Assembly (NCBI GenBank): GCA_947481985.1
Contig: CANKIK010000004.1
Coordinates: 35,433 to 99,432, forward strand
Direction of reading: 5' to 3'
Length of the DNA stretch: 64,000 nt
Source: QWOP01 sp003669605
GTDB lineage: Bacteria > Planctomycetota > Planctomycetia > Pirellulales > UBA1268
The notes beneath the pieces are model-generated. The model worked only from the letters and a program-made list of their open reading frames with translations. It made no database searches and was not told where the DNA came from. Position 1 is the first letter of the stretch, and each line of letters begins with the position of its first letter. The position numbers were made by a program, and so were the translations under genes. This document shows positions 54,193 to 62,754 of the stretch, piece after piece.

Positions 54193-56838
54193 ATGAAGGC
54201 CGATGACCTGAGGGAAGCCTACCTGGCGTTTTATGAATCGAAGGGTTGCGTCCGCCGCCCCAGCGACGTGCTGGTCCCCCGCTGGGATCCCTCGGTGCTG
54301 TTCACGCCGGCGGGGATGAACCAGTTCAAGGACCATTTCCTGGGGAAATGCAAACTCGATTTCACGCGGGCCACGACTTGCCAGAAGTGCCTCCGCACCG
54401 GCGACATCGACAACGTCGGCCGCACTGCGCGGCATCACACCTTCTTTGAGATGCTGGGCAACTTCAGTTTCGGCGACTATTTCAAACGCGAGGCGATCCA
54501 TTGGGCCTGGGAGTTTCTCACGAGCCGCAAGTGGCTGGGAATCGCCCCGGAGAAACTTTCGATCACCGTCTACCAGGACGACGACGAGGCGTTCCGGATC
54601 TGGGCCGACGAGGTCGGCGTGCCAGTCGGAAAGATCAGCCGGATGGGAGAGGATGACAACTTCTGGCCCGCAGGGGCTCCCACCCAGGGGCCCGACGGCG
54701 TCTGCGGCCCCTGCAGCGAGATCTTCTACGCGATGCCCGATGGCAGCGACGTGGAGATCTGGAACCTCGTCTTCACGCAGTTCAACCGGCAGGGCTCCCC
54801 TCCAGACAACCTCTCGCCGTTGCCCAGCCGCAATATCGACACCGGCATGGGCCTGGAGCGGACCTGCGCGATGCTCCAGGGGGTGGACAGTAATTTTCAC
54901 ATCGACATTCTTCGGCCGCTGGTCGACGCGGTGGGGGAGGTGTGCTCCAAGCACTACGTGCCTGCTGACGACGACGGCCGGCGGATGCGCCGCATCGCTG
55001 ACCATGTCCGGGCCTGCACATTCGCGATCCACGAGAATGTCCTTCCGGGGAACAACGAAGAGAAATATGTTGTCAAACGCCTCCTGCGGCGTGCCGTTCT
55101 CGACGGCCGACAGATGGGGATGAGCGCTCCGTTCCTTTATAAACTCCCCGGGATGGTTGCCAGCCTCATGCAGCGGCCTTACCCGGAACTCGCCGACAGC
55201 GTCGACCGGGTCGCCGCGGTGATCAAGCGTGAGGAGGAGTCGTTCCTGGCGACGATCGATGGTGGCCTGGAACGGATCAACAAACTCTTCGCCGGGCTCG
55301 GCACCTCCAGTACCGCGGCGGTGGGAGGGTCTGACGCGGCCGATCTTTACACCACCTACGGATTCCCACCGGAACTCCTCCAGACGCTCGCTGCCGAGCG
55401 AAACATCGGCTTCGACTGGGAAGGCTTCCGCCTGGCAATGGAGGAGCATGGCCAGAGGTCGGGGGCCGGCAACCGGGGCGAGGTGTTTGCATCGGGACCA
55501 CTCGACGCTCTCAAGAAAGCGCTGCACGGATCGGAGTTTCTCGGCTACGACACGCTCCGGGCGGAAGGCAAGGTGCTTGGGATCATCGCCCGCGACCAAC
55601 TGTGCGATTCGCTCTCCGCCGACGGCTCCGATGCGCCGGTGACTGTCGTCCTCGACCAGACTCCGTTCTACGGTGAATCGGGGGGGCAGGTCGGCGACAC
55701 GGGCTGGCTCGAATGGGAAGCCGCCGGACCGGATGCTCCACCGAACCTGGGACCGGGACGGTTTGAGGTGCTCGACACGCACCGCGAGGGGGGCTTCATG
55801 CTCCACATCGGGCACCTCCGCAGCGGCTCACTCGACCTCGGCGGCGTCGTGACCGCGACTGTGAACGCGGACCGGAGGGGGGCGATCCGCCGGGCCCACT
55901 CCGCCACCCACTTGATCCATGCGGCCCTCCAGCACCATTTGGGACGCCACGCCGTGCAGCAAGGCTCCAAGGTCGATGCCGACCTGCTGCGGTTCGATTT
56001 CTCTCATACCAAGCCCGTGGGTCGGGAGACGCTCGACGCGATCGAGTCGATGGTCAATTCCCACGTCCTCTCCGCAGTGCCGGTGGGGGCGCGGCTGCTG
56101 CCGCTGGCTGATGCTCGGCACGAAGGGGCGATGATGCTCTTTGGTGAGAAGTATCCCGACGTTGTCCGCATGGTGAGCATGGAAGGCATCAGTCGGGAAC
56201 TCTGCGGCGGCACCCACGTCACCAACAGTGGCCAGATCGGACAGGTGCGCCTCACCGCTGAGGAGAGCGTCTCGGCGGGCACCCGGCGGGTGACGGCAGT
56301 CACGGGGCTCAAGGCCCTCGAACGCTTCCGACAGGTAGAAGGCCTCCTCGCCGAGGCGGCGGGCACCCTCCGGGTGCCGGTGTCAGAAGTGCCGGCTCGG
56401 CTCGCGGCAGTCGCCAAGGAACTCAAGGAACTCAAGAAGGCGAAGCCTGCCGCCGCTGCCGCAACGCTCTCGGTCGATGACCTCCTGGCAGCGGCCACGA
56501 CGATCGGTGACACCCGGATCGTGATCGCTGATGCCGGGGGAGCCGACGTGCCGGCGATGCGGCAGTGCATCGATCTTCTCCGGCGCAAGGCCAGCCCTGT
56601 GGCGGTGTTCTTCGGCTCGGTCGAAGGGGACAAGGTGACTCTCGTGGCTGGCATCAGCCGAGAACTCGAAGAGCGCGGCGTGTCGGCAGGCACCTGGATC
56701 CGCGAGCCTGCCGGTATCGTGGGAGGGAAGGGGGGAGGCCGCCCCGACCTGGCCCAGGCTGGTGGAAAACTTGCTGCCAAACTGCCCGAGGCTCTGGCCG
56801 CAGCCAAGAAGGCGATCGAGGCAAGCCTCACCAAGTGA
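54193..56838 (+). CDS. alaS: Alanine-tRNA ligase
   Basis: An 881-residue class II synthetase. The aminoacylation domain (about 1-460) has AYLAFYESKGC at the start, FTPAGMNQFKDHFLG, ATTCQKCLRTGDIDNVGRT and the class II core NIDTGMGLERTCAMLQG. An editing domain follows with the Zn site His in HSATHLIHAALQHHLG and Cys in SRELCGGTHVTNSGQIG. The C-terminal C-Ala domain (about 760-881) ends GGGRPDLAQAGGK. All parts are complete at about the length of E. coli AlaS (876). It ends 167 bp from the converging tpx gene. Confidence 0.97.
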   Translation: MKADDLREAYLAFYESKGCVRRPSDVLVPRWDPSVLFTPAGMNQFKDHFLGKCKLDFTRATTCQKCLRTGDIDNVGRTARHHTFFEMLGNFSFGDYFKREAIHWAWEFLTSRKWLGIAPEKLSITVYQDDDEAFRIWADEVGVPVGKISRMGEDDNFWPAGAPTQGPDGVCGPCSEIFYAMPDGSDVEIWNLVFTQFNRQGSPPDNLSPLPSRNIDTGMGLERTCAMLQGVDSNFHIDILRPLVDAVGEVCSKHYVPADDDGRRMRRIADHVRACTFAIHENVLPGNNEEKYVVKRLLRRAVLDGRQMGMSAPFLYKLPGMVASLMQRPYPELADSVDRVAAVIKREEESFLATIDGGLERINKLFAGLGTSSTAAVGGSDAADLYTTYGFPPELLQTLAAERNIGFDWEGFRLAMEEHGQRSGAGNRGEVFASGPLDALKKALHGSEFLGYDTLRAEGKVLGIIARDQLCDSLSADGSDAPVTVVLDQTPFYGESGGQVGDTGWLEWEAAGPDAPPNLGPGRFEVLDTHREGGFMLHIGHLRSGSLDLGGVVTATVNADRRGAIRRAHSATHLIHAALQHHLGRHAVQQGSKVDADLLRFDFSHTKPVGRETLDAIESMVNSHVLSAVPVGARLLPLADARHEGAMMLFGEKYPDVVRMVSMEGISRELCGGTHVTNSGQIGQVRLTAEESVSAGTRRVTAVTGLKALERFRQVEGLLAEAAGTLRVPVSEVPARLAAVAKELKELKKAKPAAAAATLSVDDLLAAATTIGDTRIVIADAGGADVPAMRQCIDLLRRKASPVAVFFGSVEGDKVTLVAGISRELEERGVSAGTWIREPAGIVGGKGGGRPDLAQAGGKLAAKLPEALAAAKKAIEASLTK

Positions 56839-56909
56839 TCCTCCACAGCGGAGGAGACTGCCCCCCGGGGACATGTCGCACGCCGGGGAAGGCAGCGATA
56901 CTTCAAACG

Positions 56910-56946
56910 AACAGCGGCCGGCCGAACGAGTCGACCGGCCGCTGTT
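56910..56946. terminator. Bidirectional terminator between alaS and tpx
   Basis: AACAGCGGCCGG (56910-56921) pairs perfectly with CCGGCCGCTGTT (56935-56946), a 12-bp G/C-rich stem with a 13-nt loop. It lies between the 3' ends of two converging genes. It ends with TT but has no long U-tract. The stem strength and placement make a terminator role likely in both directions. Confidence 0.75.
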
Positions 56947-57005
56947 GGTAGTTGTCCGCAGACGGGAGCCCCCCGCTCAAGCGGCCGTTGCGGATCGTTT
57001 CTCGG

Positions 57006-57518
57006 TCACTCGGCGGCAGACAGGGCCGCGATCGCCGCGTCGTAATTGGGATGATCCGCCACTTCCTTCACCAGTTCGGAGTACCGGATGACCCCCTTGG
57101 AATCGAGGACGAAGACCGCCCGGGCGAGGATCTTGAGTTCGTCGATGAGCACCCCAAACGCCTTGCCGAACTCGCGGTCCTTGTAGTCGCTCCCCACCTG
57201 CATGGCGGTGATCGACTCGGCGCCGCAGAACCGCTTCATGGCGAAGGGAAGGTCGAGGCTCACGGTGATGGCATTCACCTTGTCACCCAGTTTGCCGAGC
57301 CGCTCGTTGAAGGTCTTCGTCTGCACCTGGCAGACCGGAGTGTCGAGCGAGGGAACGACGCTGATGATCGTCGGCTTGCCGAGAAGGTCGGCTTTGCGAA
57401 TGTCCTGCATACCTTCGCCGGTGAGAGTGAAGTCGGGCGCTGCAGCCCCGACTGTCACTTCGTCTCCCACCAGCGTCAGCGGATTGCCCTTGAACGTTAC
57501 CGCGCCGTGCCGACCCAT
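57006..57518 (-). CDS. tpx: Thiol peroxidase (Tpx, atypical 2-Cys peroxiredoxin)
   Basis: A 170-residue peroxiredoxin that reduces hydroperoxides with thioredoxin. The N terminus GAVTFKGNPLTLVG and VGAAAPDFTLTG are typical of Tpx. The peroxidatic Cys lies in SLDTPVCQVQT and the resolving Cys in RFCGAES, so both are present. ATG at 57518 with a normal family N terminus. It converges with alaS and shares a terminator. No regulator is adjacent. Confidence 0.95.
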   Translation of the reverse strand: MGRHGAVTFKGNPLTLVGDEVTVGAAAPDFTLTGEGMQDIRKADLLGKPTIISVVPSLDTPVCQVQTKTFNERLGKLGDKVNAITVSLDLPFAMKRFCGAESITAMQVGSDYKDREFGKAFGVLIDELKILARAVFVLDSKGVIRYSELVKEVADHPNYDAAIAALSAAE

Positions 57519-57822
57519 AATGAGTTGCTCCCTGGAGGATTCCGAAACCAGCCACTGCCTGAAACGAGTCTGGCCAGTATTGCCGCCCCGGCGGATTCGG
57601 CAAGCCGACGGGGCATTCTCTCGGGCCGGGACAACCGGCCGAAATTCCTCCGCGCCGTCCGGCTGCCTCCGTTTTTAGCGGGCGAAAAAGGCTTGTCGCC
57701 AGCGCCGGTACCTGCCACATTTCCCCTTCAACCGGCCAGCCACCCGGACACGCCGAGCCGGTGGTGGCCAGCGGGAGGAACGCGGCCGCCGCTGGCTGCT
57801 CGATCGGGAAGGCTCGCCATTG
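57519..57822. other. tpx upstream region
   Basis: A 304-bp divergent spacer between tpx (minus) and a small membrane protein gene (plus). A loose inverted repeat, CGTTTTTAGCGGGCGAAAAAGG (about 57670-57692), is the only structured element noticed. No confident promoter was identified. Confidence 0.3.
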
Positions 57823-58002
57823 ATGGACACAGTGAGGTCCTTGGGCCGACTCGGACAACTCCTCGGGCTCGTACTCCCGGCGCTGGCCATCCTCTTGGAA
57901 CTCAATCGGGCGATCACGCTCGGTCAGATGCTCGTCATGCTCCTGGCAGCGGTCTGTTGTTTCTGGATCGGCCGGCTCGTCGAGGGATACTTTGTGCCTT
58001 GA
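57823..58002 (+). CDS. Small membrane protein of unknown function
   Basis: A 59-residue protein with two hydrophobic helices (about 10-25, LLGLVLPALAILL, and 33-53, GQMLVMLLAAVCCFWIG). A Glu between them and a C-terminal RLVEGYFVP give it a hairpin topology. A GGGAAGG sequence lies about 11 nt before the ATG at 57823. A TTG codon directly before it is also in frame. The clean length and hydrophobic pattern make it likely real. It ends 70 bp before manA on the same strand. Confidence 0.65.
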   Translation: MDTVRSLGRLGQLLGLVLPALAILLELNRAITLGQMLVMLLAAVCCFWIGRLVEGYFVP

Positions 58003-58072
58003 GGCCTTGAGTTTGATCCGTTCCACACCCCCCGTGGCTTTCCGGGCAAGGGAAGGATGATCCGTACCGCAG

Positions 58073-59041
58073 ATGCACCCACTGCTGTTTACACCGATCC
58101 ACCGCCGCTATCTCTGGGGTGGCAGGCGTTTGGAATCCCTCCTCGGTCAGGTCCTTCCTCCCGGCGACGATTTTGCCGAATCTTGGGAGGTGGTCGATCG
58201 CCCCGGCGACCAGAGCGTGGTGGTCTCGGGCCCGCTCGCCGGCCGGACGCTCGGCGATCTGGTTCGCGAGGAAGGCCGCGCGCTCCTGGGGCGTCATGCC
58301 CCGCTGCCTGCCTTCCCGCTCCTGTTCAAGTTCCTCGACGCCTGCCGCGACCTCTCGGTGCAGGTCCACCCTGATGACGCCCGGGCAGCCCGACTATCGC
58401 CCCCTGATCGTGGCAAGACCGAAGCCTGGTACGTGATCGACGCTTCTCCCGGCAGCCGGATCTACGCTGGGCTCAAGGCAGGGGTCGACCGGCTGTCGCT
58501 GGAACAAGCGTTGCACAGCGGCCGCTGCGCCGACGTCCTGCACGCCGTGGAACCTTTGGCTGGCGACTGCTTCTTCATCCCCGCAGGCACTGTGCATGCG
58601 ATCGGCGCCGGACTGGTGGTGGCGGAGATTCAGCAGTCCAGCGACATCACCTATCGCCTCCACGACTGGAACCGCACCGGCCCCGATGGCCGTTCCCGAC
58701 CACTGCATATCGACGCGGGGCTGGAGGCCGTGACCCATTTCGGGCCGGTCGACCCGGTGATTGCCGCCCCCACCGCCGACCCCGCTGTCCGACGGCTGGT
58801 GGATTGCGATTCCTTCGTCCTCGATCGGGTCGAACCGCGCGGCGACTGGGAGGTGGGAGGGGACGATACTTGTCACCTTGTGGTGGTTCTCGAGGGCCAG
58901 GTGTCCCTCGACCCCGCCTGGGGGCTGCCTCCGCTGGGCCGGGGACGAACGGTCCTCTTACCTGCGGCGATCGGGCCGCAGCGCATCCGGCCAATGGCCG
59001 ACGGGCCGTCAGCGACCCTGCTGCGAATTTCCCTGCCATAA
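58073..59041 (+). CDS. manA: Mannose-6-phosphate isomerase, class I
   Basis: A 322-residue cupin enzyme interconverting mannose-6-P and fructose-6-P. Zn ligands are visible in the motifs VQVHPDD and GKTEAWYV and in the His of PAGTVHAIG. The YLWGGRRL start and SDITYRLHDWNRTG are family signatures. It is the short, single-domain form found in Bacillus-type members. The ATG at 58073 gives the expected N terminus MHPLLFTPIHRRYLWG. It follows a small membrane protein gene and may share its transcript. Confidence 0.94.
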   Translation: MHPLLFTPIHRRYLWGGRRLESLLGQVLPPGDDFAESWEVVDRPGDQSVVVSGPLAGRTLGDLVREEGRALLGRHAPLPAFPLLFKFLDACRDLSVQVHPDDARAARLSPPDRGKTEAWYVIDASPGSRIYAGLKAGVDRLSLEQALHSGRCADVLHAVEPLAGDCFFIPAGTVHAIGAGLVVAEIQQSSDITYRLHDWNRTGPDGRSRPLHIDAGLEAVTHFGPVDPVIAAPTADPAVRRLVDCDSFVLDRVEPRGDWEVGGDDTCHLVVVLEGQVSLDPAWGLPPLGRGRTVLLPAAIGPQRIRPMADGPSATLLRISLP

Positions 59042-59110
59042 GCCCAACCTAGGCAATTCCGGGCTTTTGCTCCCCGCAGGAGCGTCCCTACACTCCCGCA
59101 GCCCCGGGTC

Positions 59111-59166
59111 CTGCGACACTTTCAGGCTCGGTACTGCAACCCTTTTTCCCGGTACTGCGACGCTTT
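59111..59166 (+). promoter_or_regulatory. Three phased direct repeats upstream of a lipoprotein gene
   Basis: Three related units, ctgcgacacttt (59111-59122), ctgcaaccctttt (59134-59145) and ctgcgacgcttt (59155-59166), are spaced 23 and 21 bp apart. The spacing is close to two DNA turns, so the same face would be shown to a protein. They end 33 bp before the ATG at 59200. They resemble an activator binding array. Confidence 0.45.
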
Positions 59167-59199
59167 GCCCTGCCCGGAGGGCACCCCCGCGAGGTCACC

Positions 59200-59457
59200 A
59201 TGCGCCATTGGCTGCTCGTCTGCGGAGCCACAGCAGTCGCCGCGGCGGGCTGCGCCTCCCTCGCCAAACCCACCCTGCCAGCCAGCGGTTCTGCCCAGGG
59301 GCAGCAACGCCGTGCCGTGCGGTTTGACCCCTACCTGCAGGACGACATCGGCCCCTATCTTTTGCGGCAGTCGATCATGGATGGCAGCCGGCCACGAGAT
59401 TTCAACGAACCGGTCCCCGAGGTGCGTCGGGCGCGGTGGTGGTCGCCGGTGCAGTAG
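59200..59457 (+). CDS. Small lipoprotein of unknown function
   Basis: An 85-residue protein. The signal MRHWLLVCGATAVAAAGC carries a lipobox (AAAGC, Cys18). After it comes a short polar, proline-rich segment with VRFDPYLQDDIGPYLLRQS and no known domain. It is predicted to be anchored in a membrane by its lipid. GCGAGGTC lies a few nt before the ATG. It is preceded by phased direct repeats. Confidence 0.75.
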   Translation: MRHWLLVCGATAVAAAGCASLAKPTLPASGSAQGQQRRAVRFDPYLQDDIGPYLLRQSIMDGSRPRDFNEPVPEVRRARWWSPVQ

Positions 59458-59527
59458 GCGGCCTCGAGGATTTCCAGCGGGCGACCGTCCGGCAGTGGGT
59501 GTATGATCCGACGGCGGGAAGGCCGAC

Positions 59528-61255
59528 GTGGCCACCCGGTCTCCGCCATCACCATACAAGTCCACTCCCTTGCCAGCCGATTCCCCCTCTCGTGGTTCCT
59601 CCGGTGGTTCTTCAGGCCGCCGCCCGCGCCCCACCGGCCCCCGCTCCGGTGCTGCTGTGCCCCGCCCCCCGGCTCCGGGCCGACGGGCCGACGGCCGCTC
59701 CTCACGCATCACCTCCCGTGGTAAGCGACCGGGAAGCGCCGCCGGCGATGCCCCTCCGCGTGGCCGCACTCCCACCACCGCCGAACTGGCCGCCTCGCTT
59801 GACGACGGATTGGAGCGGCTGCAGAAGGTGCTGGCCGCGGCAGGGCTGGGCAGCCGACGGAAGTGCGAGGAACTGATCACCGAAGGACGGGTTGAAGTGG
59901 ATCGGAAGGTGCTCACCCAGCTCGGCACCCGGGTCGATCCGCAGCGGCAGGAAATCCGCGTCGACGGTGAAAGGCTCCCCGACCCCAAGCGGGTGGTCTA
60001 CATGCTTTCCAAGCCGGTGGGCGTGGTGACTACCAATTTCGACCCCGATGGTCGCCCACGCGTCGTCGACCTCGTGCCGAGTGAACAGCGGCTGTTCGCC
60101 ATCGGTCGCCTCGATCGGATGAGCGAGGGATTGATCCTGGTCACCAACGACGGCGAACTGGCCAACCTCCTCGCCCACCCCCGGTATGGAGTCGAAAAGA
60201 AATACCTTGTCCAGGTGGCGGGAGTGCCGACCCCCGAAACGCTCGACAAACTCCGCCGCGGGATCGGCCTCGCCGAGGGTATGGCGCGGGCCCAGCATGT
60301 CCACCTCCGCACCCAGCACAAGCAGAGTTCCGTTCTCGAAATGGTGCTCGACGAAGGGAAAAACCGGGAGATTCGCCGCATGTTGGCGAGCCTTGGGCAC
60401 AAGGTGCACCAACTGAAGCGGGTGGCCATCGGCAAACTTTCGTTGGGAAGCCTTCTTCCCGGTCAGTGCCGCCAACTGTCATGGTCCGAAGTTGAGGCCC
60501 TGAGAAGGGACGCGCTCGAGCAGACGGCCGGTCACGATGCACCGCCTCCCCGGGGATCCCATGGACCGCGTCCCCGCGGTGCCAGGCCACCGGGCCGCCC
60601 CGGTCAGGATCGCGTGGGGAGGGGCCGCGCCCCTGAGGGTGCCACTGGTCGCGAGCGGGTGGGGCAGGGCAGACCGCCGCGCTTCACGCCAACTGGCGGC
60701 AGGCCGCCCCGCTTCACACCGGCTGGCTCACGGAGCAGGGCCCCAGAGGCTGGTGCCCCCTCCGGCAGACCAGCGTCAACCGGCAGACCAGCGTCAACCG
60801 GCAGACCAGCGTCAGCCGGCAGACCAGCGTCAGCAGGCAGACCAGCGTCAGCAGGCAGACCAGCGTCAGCAGGCAGACCAGCGTCAGCAGGCAGACCAGC
60901 GTCAACCGGCAGACCAGCGTCAACCGGCAGACCAGCGTCAGCAGGCAGGCCCCCGTTCGCAGGCAAGCCAGCGACAGCCGGCAGACCAGAGCCGGCAGGT
61001 CCGCCGGCTGGCAAGCGTCCGTTCATCAGGCCCCCTTTCACCGGAAGGCCTGCCGAGGGGGAAGAACGTCCTATGCCTCCCCGTGCTAGCCAGAGCAGGG
61101 GGATGCCTCCACGGGGCCTTCCCCCCCGGACTCGCAAGCCCCCAGCGACTGACGGGGGGAACGACGGCGGGGCTGATGCAGGGCCACCGCGATCCGTCGG
61201 TCGACGTCGCCGCCCCGGGAAGGCGTCTTCCTGGAGGAACAAACGCGAATCCTGA
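59528..61255 (+). CDS. RsuA/RluB-family pseudouridine synthase with a repetitive C-terminal tail
   Basis: A 575-residue protein. A disordered basic N-terminal part (about 1-95) precedes an S4 RNA-binding domain (about 95-155, LQKVLAAAGLGSRRKCEELI) and the synthase core (about 155-335). The catalytic Asp lies in IGRLDRMSEGLILVTNDG. YFLVQVAGVP-like strand KKYLVQVAGVPTP and GKNREIRRMLASLGHKV confirm the family, which modifies rRNA (RluB/RsuA or RluE type). The long tail (about 350-575) is rich in Gly, Arg, Pro and Ala and includes ten GRPASA/GRPAST units from an 18-bp minisatellite. Such basic tails may bind RNA. The start could be downstream of 59528. Confidence 0.85.
   Translation: MATRSPPSPYKSTPLPADSPSRGSSGGSSGRRPRPTGPRSGAAVPRPPAPGRRADGRSSRITSRGKRPGSAAGDAPPRGRTPTTAELAASLDDGLERLQKVLAAAGLGSRRKCEELITEGRVEVDRKVLTQLGTRVDPQRQEIRVDGERLPDPKRVVYMLSKPVGVVTTNFDPDGRPRVVDLVPSEQRLFAIGRLDRMSEGLILVTNDGELANLLAHPRYGVEKKYLVQVAGVPTPETLDKLRRGIGLAEGMARAQHVHLRTQHKQSSVLEMVLDEGKNREIRRMLASLGHKVHQLKRVAIGKLSLGSLLPGQCRQLSWSEVEALRRDALEQTAGHDAPPPRGSHGPRPRGARPPGRPGQDRVGRGRAPEGATGRERVGQGRPPRFTPTGGRPPRFTPAGSRSRAPEAGAPSGRPASTGRPASTGRPASAGRPASAGRPASAGRPASAGRPASAGRPASTGRPASTGRPASAGRPPFAGKPATAGRPEPAGPPAGKRPFIRPPFTGRPAEGEERPMPPRASQSRGMPPRGLPPRTRKPPATDGGNDGGADAGPPRSVGRRRRPGKASSWRNKRES
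60764..60943 (+). repeat. 18-bp in-frame minisatellite in the pseudouridine synthase gene
   Basis: Ten full copies of an 18-bp unit (ggcagaccagcgtcaRcM form) encode GRPAST or GRPASA. They are followed by decayed copies GRPPFA, GKPATA and GRPEPA up to about 60997. The 18-bp period keeps frame. The copies are nearly identical at the DNA level, so the array is probably young or homogenised. Confidence 0.95.
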
Positions 61256-61333
61256 CGCGGATCGACTCGCGCGACATTCCCCTTTGCCACCGCTCTCGCC
61301 CCGAGCCCGCACGCCGCCCGGAGCCTTTCTCCC

Positions 61334-62242
61334 ATGACTCCCGTTGCCTCCGCTCAGTCGCCCACTCCCTGCGCGGCAACCGCAGCCGCTCCCTGCGTTG
61401 AGGCCTCGCGGGTCGTGGCCCATCGGCAGATTGCTGCCGGCATTTTCCGCATTCGGCTGGAATGCCCGGCGATCGCCCGCCAGGCCGTCCCGGGGCAATT
61501 CGCCATGCTGCGAATCGACGGCCGCGTCGACCCGTTGCTCGCCCGCCCCCTGGCGGTCTACGACACCTTCGCGGCTGCCGATGACACCATCCCCCGCGGG
61601 CTGCCCGCGGAGCGGCGGTACGCCGACTTCGTGTACGCAGTCCACGGCAGGTTCACCACCGCCCTGCAAGAGATCCCCCCCGGGGCTCTGCTGAGCCTCT
61701 GCGGACCGCTCGGCAATGGCTTTCTGGATGTCCCCCGTGTGCCGCACCTCCTGCTGGTGGCTGGTGGTATCGGACAGACGGCGCTGTTGTCCCTCGGCCG
61801 GGAGCGGGCGGCGGCCGGCGATCGAGTGACATTCTGCTGGGGGGCTGGACGATCAGAGGCGCTCGGCGACATCGACGACTTCCGTCACGCCGGGATGGAT
61901 GTCCACGTCGCTACCCTCGACGGTTCGGCGGGGGTCCGTGGCACGGTGATCGACCTGCTCGAGAGTCGCTTTCCGTCGGCCACCGGCGGCGAGCCAGAAA
62001 TCCCGGTCAATCCGCTGCACGTCGCCTGCTGCGGGCCTGATCGGATGATGGCCGCCGTGGGGACGTGGGCGAGTGCCCGCGGCCTCGGCTGTCACGTGTC
62101 GCTGGAGGCACCGATGGCCTGTGGCATCGGCATCTGCTTCACCTGTGTGGCCCGTGTCCGAGACGCTGCCGGTGGCTGGGACTACCGGCGGACCTGCGTC
62201 GAGGGCCCTGTGTTCAAAGCCACCGACATCGTTTGGGACTGA
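61334..62242 (+). CDS. Dihydroorotate dehydrogenase electron-transfer subunit (PyrK-like)
   Basis: A 302-residue FAD/[2Fe-2S] protein of the ferredoxin reductase superfamily. The FAD domain shows PGQFAMLRIDG and LLARPLAVYD, and an NAD-domain loop GGIGQTALLSLG follows. The iron-sulphur cluster is expected from Cys in CGIGICFTCVARV and RRTCVEGPV near the C terminus. In PyrDB-type enzymes this subunit passes electrons from dihydroorotate oxidation to NAD+. No pyrD gene is in the window, so assignment to pyrimidine synthesis rests on domain similarity. The first ~25 residues are Ala/Pro-rich and may not be part of the real N terminus. Confidence 0.85.
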   Translation: MTPVASAQSPTPCAATAAAPCVEASRVVAHRQIAAGIFRIRLECPAIARQAVPGQFAMLRIDGRVDPLLARPLAVYDTFAAADDTIPRGLPAERRYADFVYAVHGRFTTALQEIPPGALLSLCGPLGNGFLDVPRVPHLLLVAGGIGQTALLSLGRERAAAGDRVTFCWGAGRSEALGDIDDFRHAGMDVHVATLDGSAGVRGTVIDLLESRFPSATGGEPEIPVNPLHVACCGPDRMMAAVGTWASARGLGCHVSLEAPMACGIGICFTCVARVRDAAGGWDYRRTCVEGPVFKATDIVWD

Positions 62243-62405
62243 TCAGCAAGGCTGATCGATCCCTTGATCGACGTCATCGCCAATTCTTGGCGCTCACCCC
62301 GGCTCGTGTATGGCCAGTCACGGCCGATGAAGGCGTGGACTGACAACGGTAGACCGCTCACAACCGGCCAGCAGGTGCCTCGCAGGCAACTCAGCAGAGA
62401 GCGGA

Positions 62406-62681
62406 TCAGGTGGCGACCTTGGAGGCCGCCAGAATCCGGGCCGATAACCGCGACTTGATGCGGGCAGCACGGTTGGGGTGGATCGTCTTTGCGGATGCAG
62501 CACGGTCGACCTTGCGGGCCACCGCCTTCAAATGTTCCTTGGCACCCGGAACGTCTCCGCCCCGAATTGCTTCGAGCAACTTGCGAATCTGCCCCTTAAT
62601 CTCTGATTTCGTGGCCCGGTTCCGCTCACGGTTCCGCAGGTTCTGAAGAAGACGCTTCTTGGCACTGGCTGAATGGGGCAT
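62406..62681 (-). CDS. rpsT: 30S ribosomal protein bS20
   Basis: A 91-residue basic protein. It starts MPHSASAKKRLLQNLRNRER and contains TKSEIKGQIRKLLEAI and IHPNRAARIKSRL, all typical of S20. It binds 16S rRNA early in 30S assembly. The start at 62681 is set by this N terminus; upstream codons belong to another frame of the TPR gene's 3' end. The TPR gene stop lies 74 bp before it on the same strand. Confidence 0.96.
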   Translation of the reverse strand: MPHSASAKKRLLQNLRNRERNRATKSEIKGQIRKLLEAIRGGDVPGAKEHLKAVARKVDRAASAKTIHPNRAARIKSRLSARILAASKVAT

Positions 62682-62754
62682 TCCTGATCCCTGCGAAAAT
62701 GACTGAGAATGACGACGGACGGACGAAAAAGCGAAACCGGCGACGTGCCGGAAA

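Noticed and set aside
54148..55815. A 555-codon minus-strand open frame opposite alaS
   Set aside because: Antisense shadow of alaS, no Shine-Dalgarno or recognisable motifs.
57670..57760. A further copy of the two-hairpin element upstream of tpx
   Set aside because: A GGGGAAA motif and an A/T hairpin are present, but their order and orientation are reversed relative to the sodA and gltX copies, so similarity may be chance.
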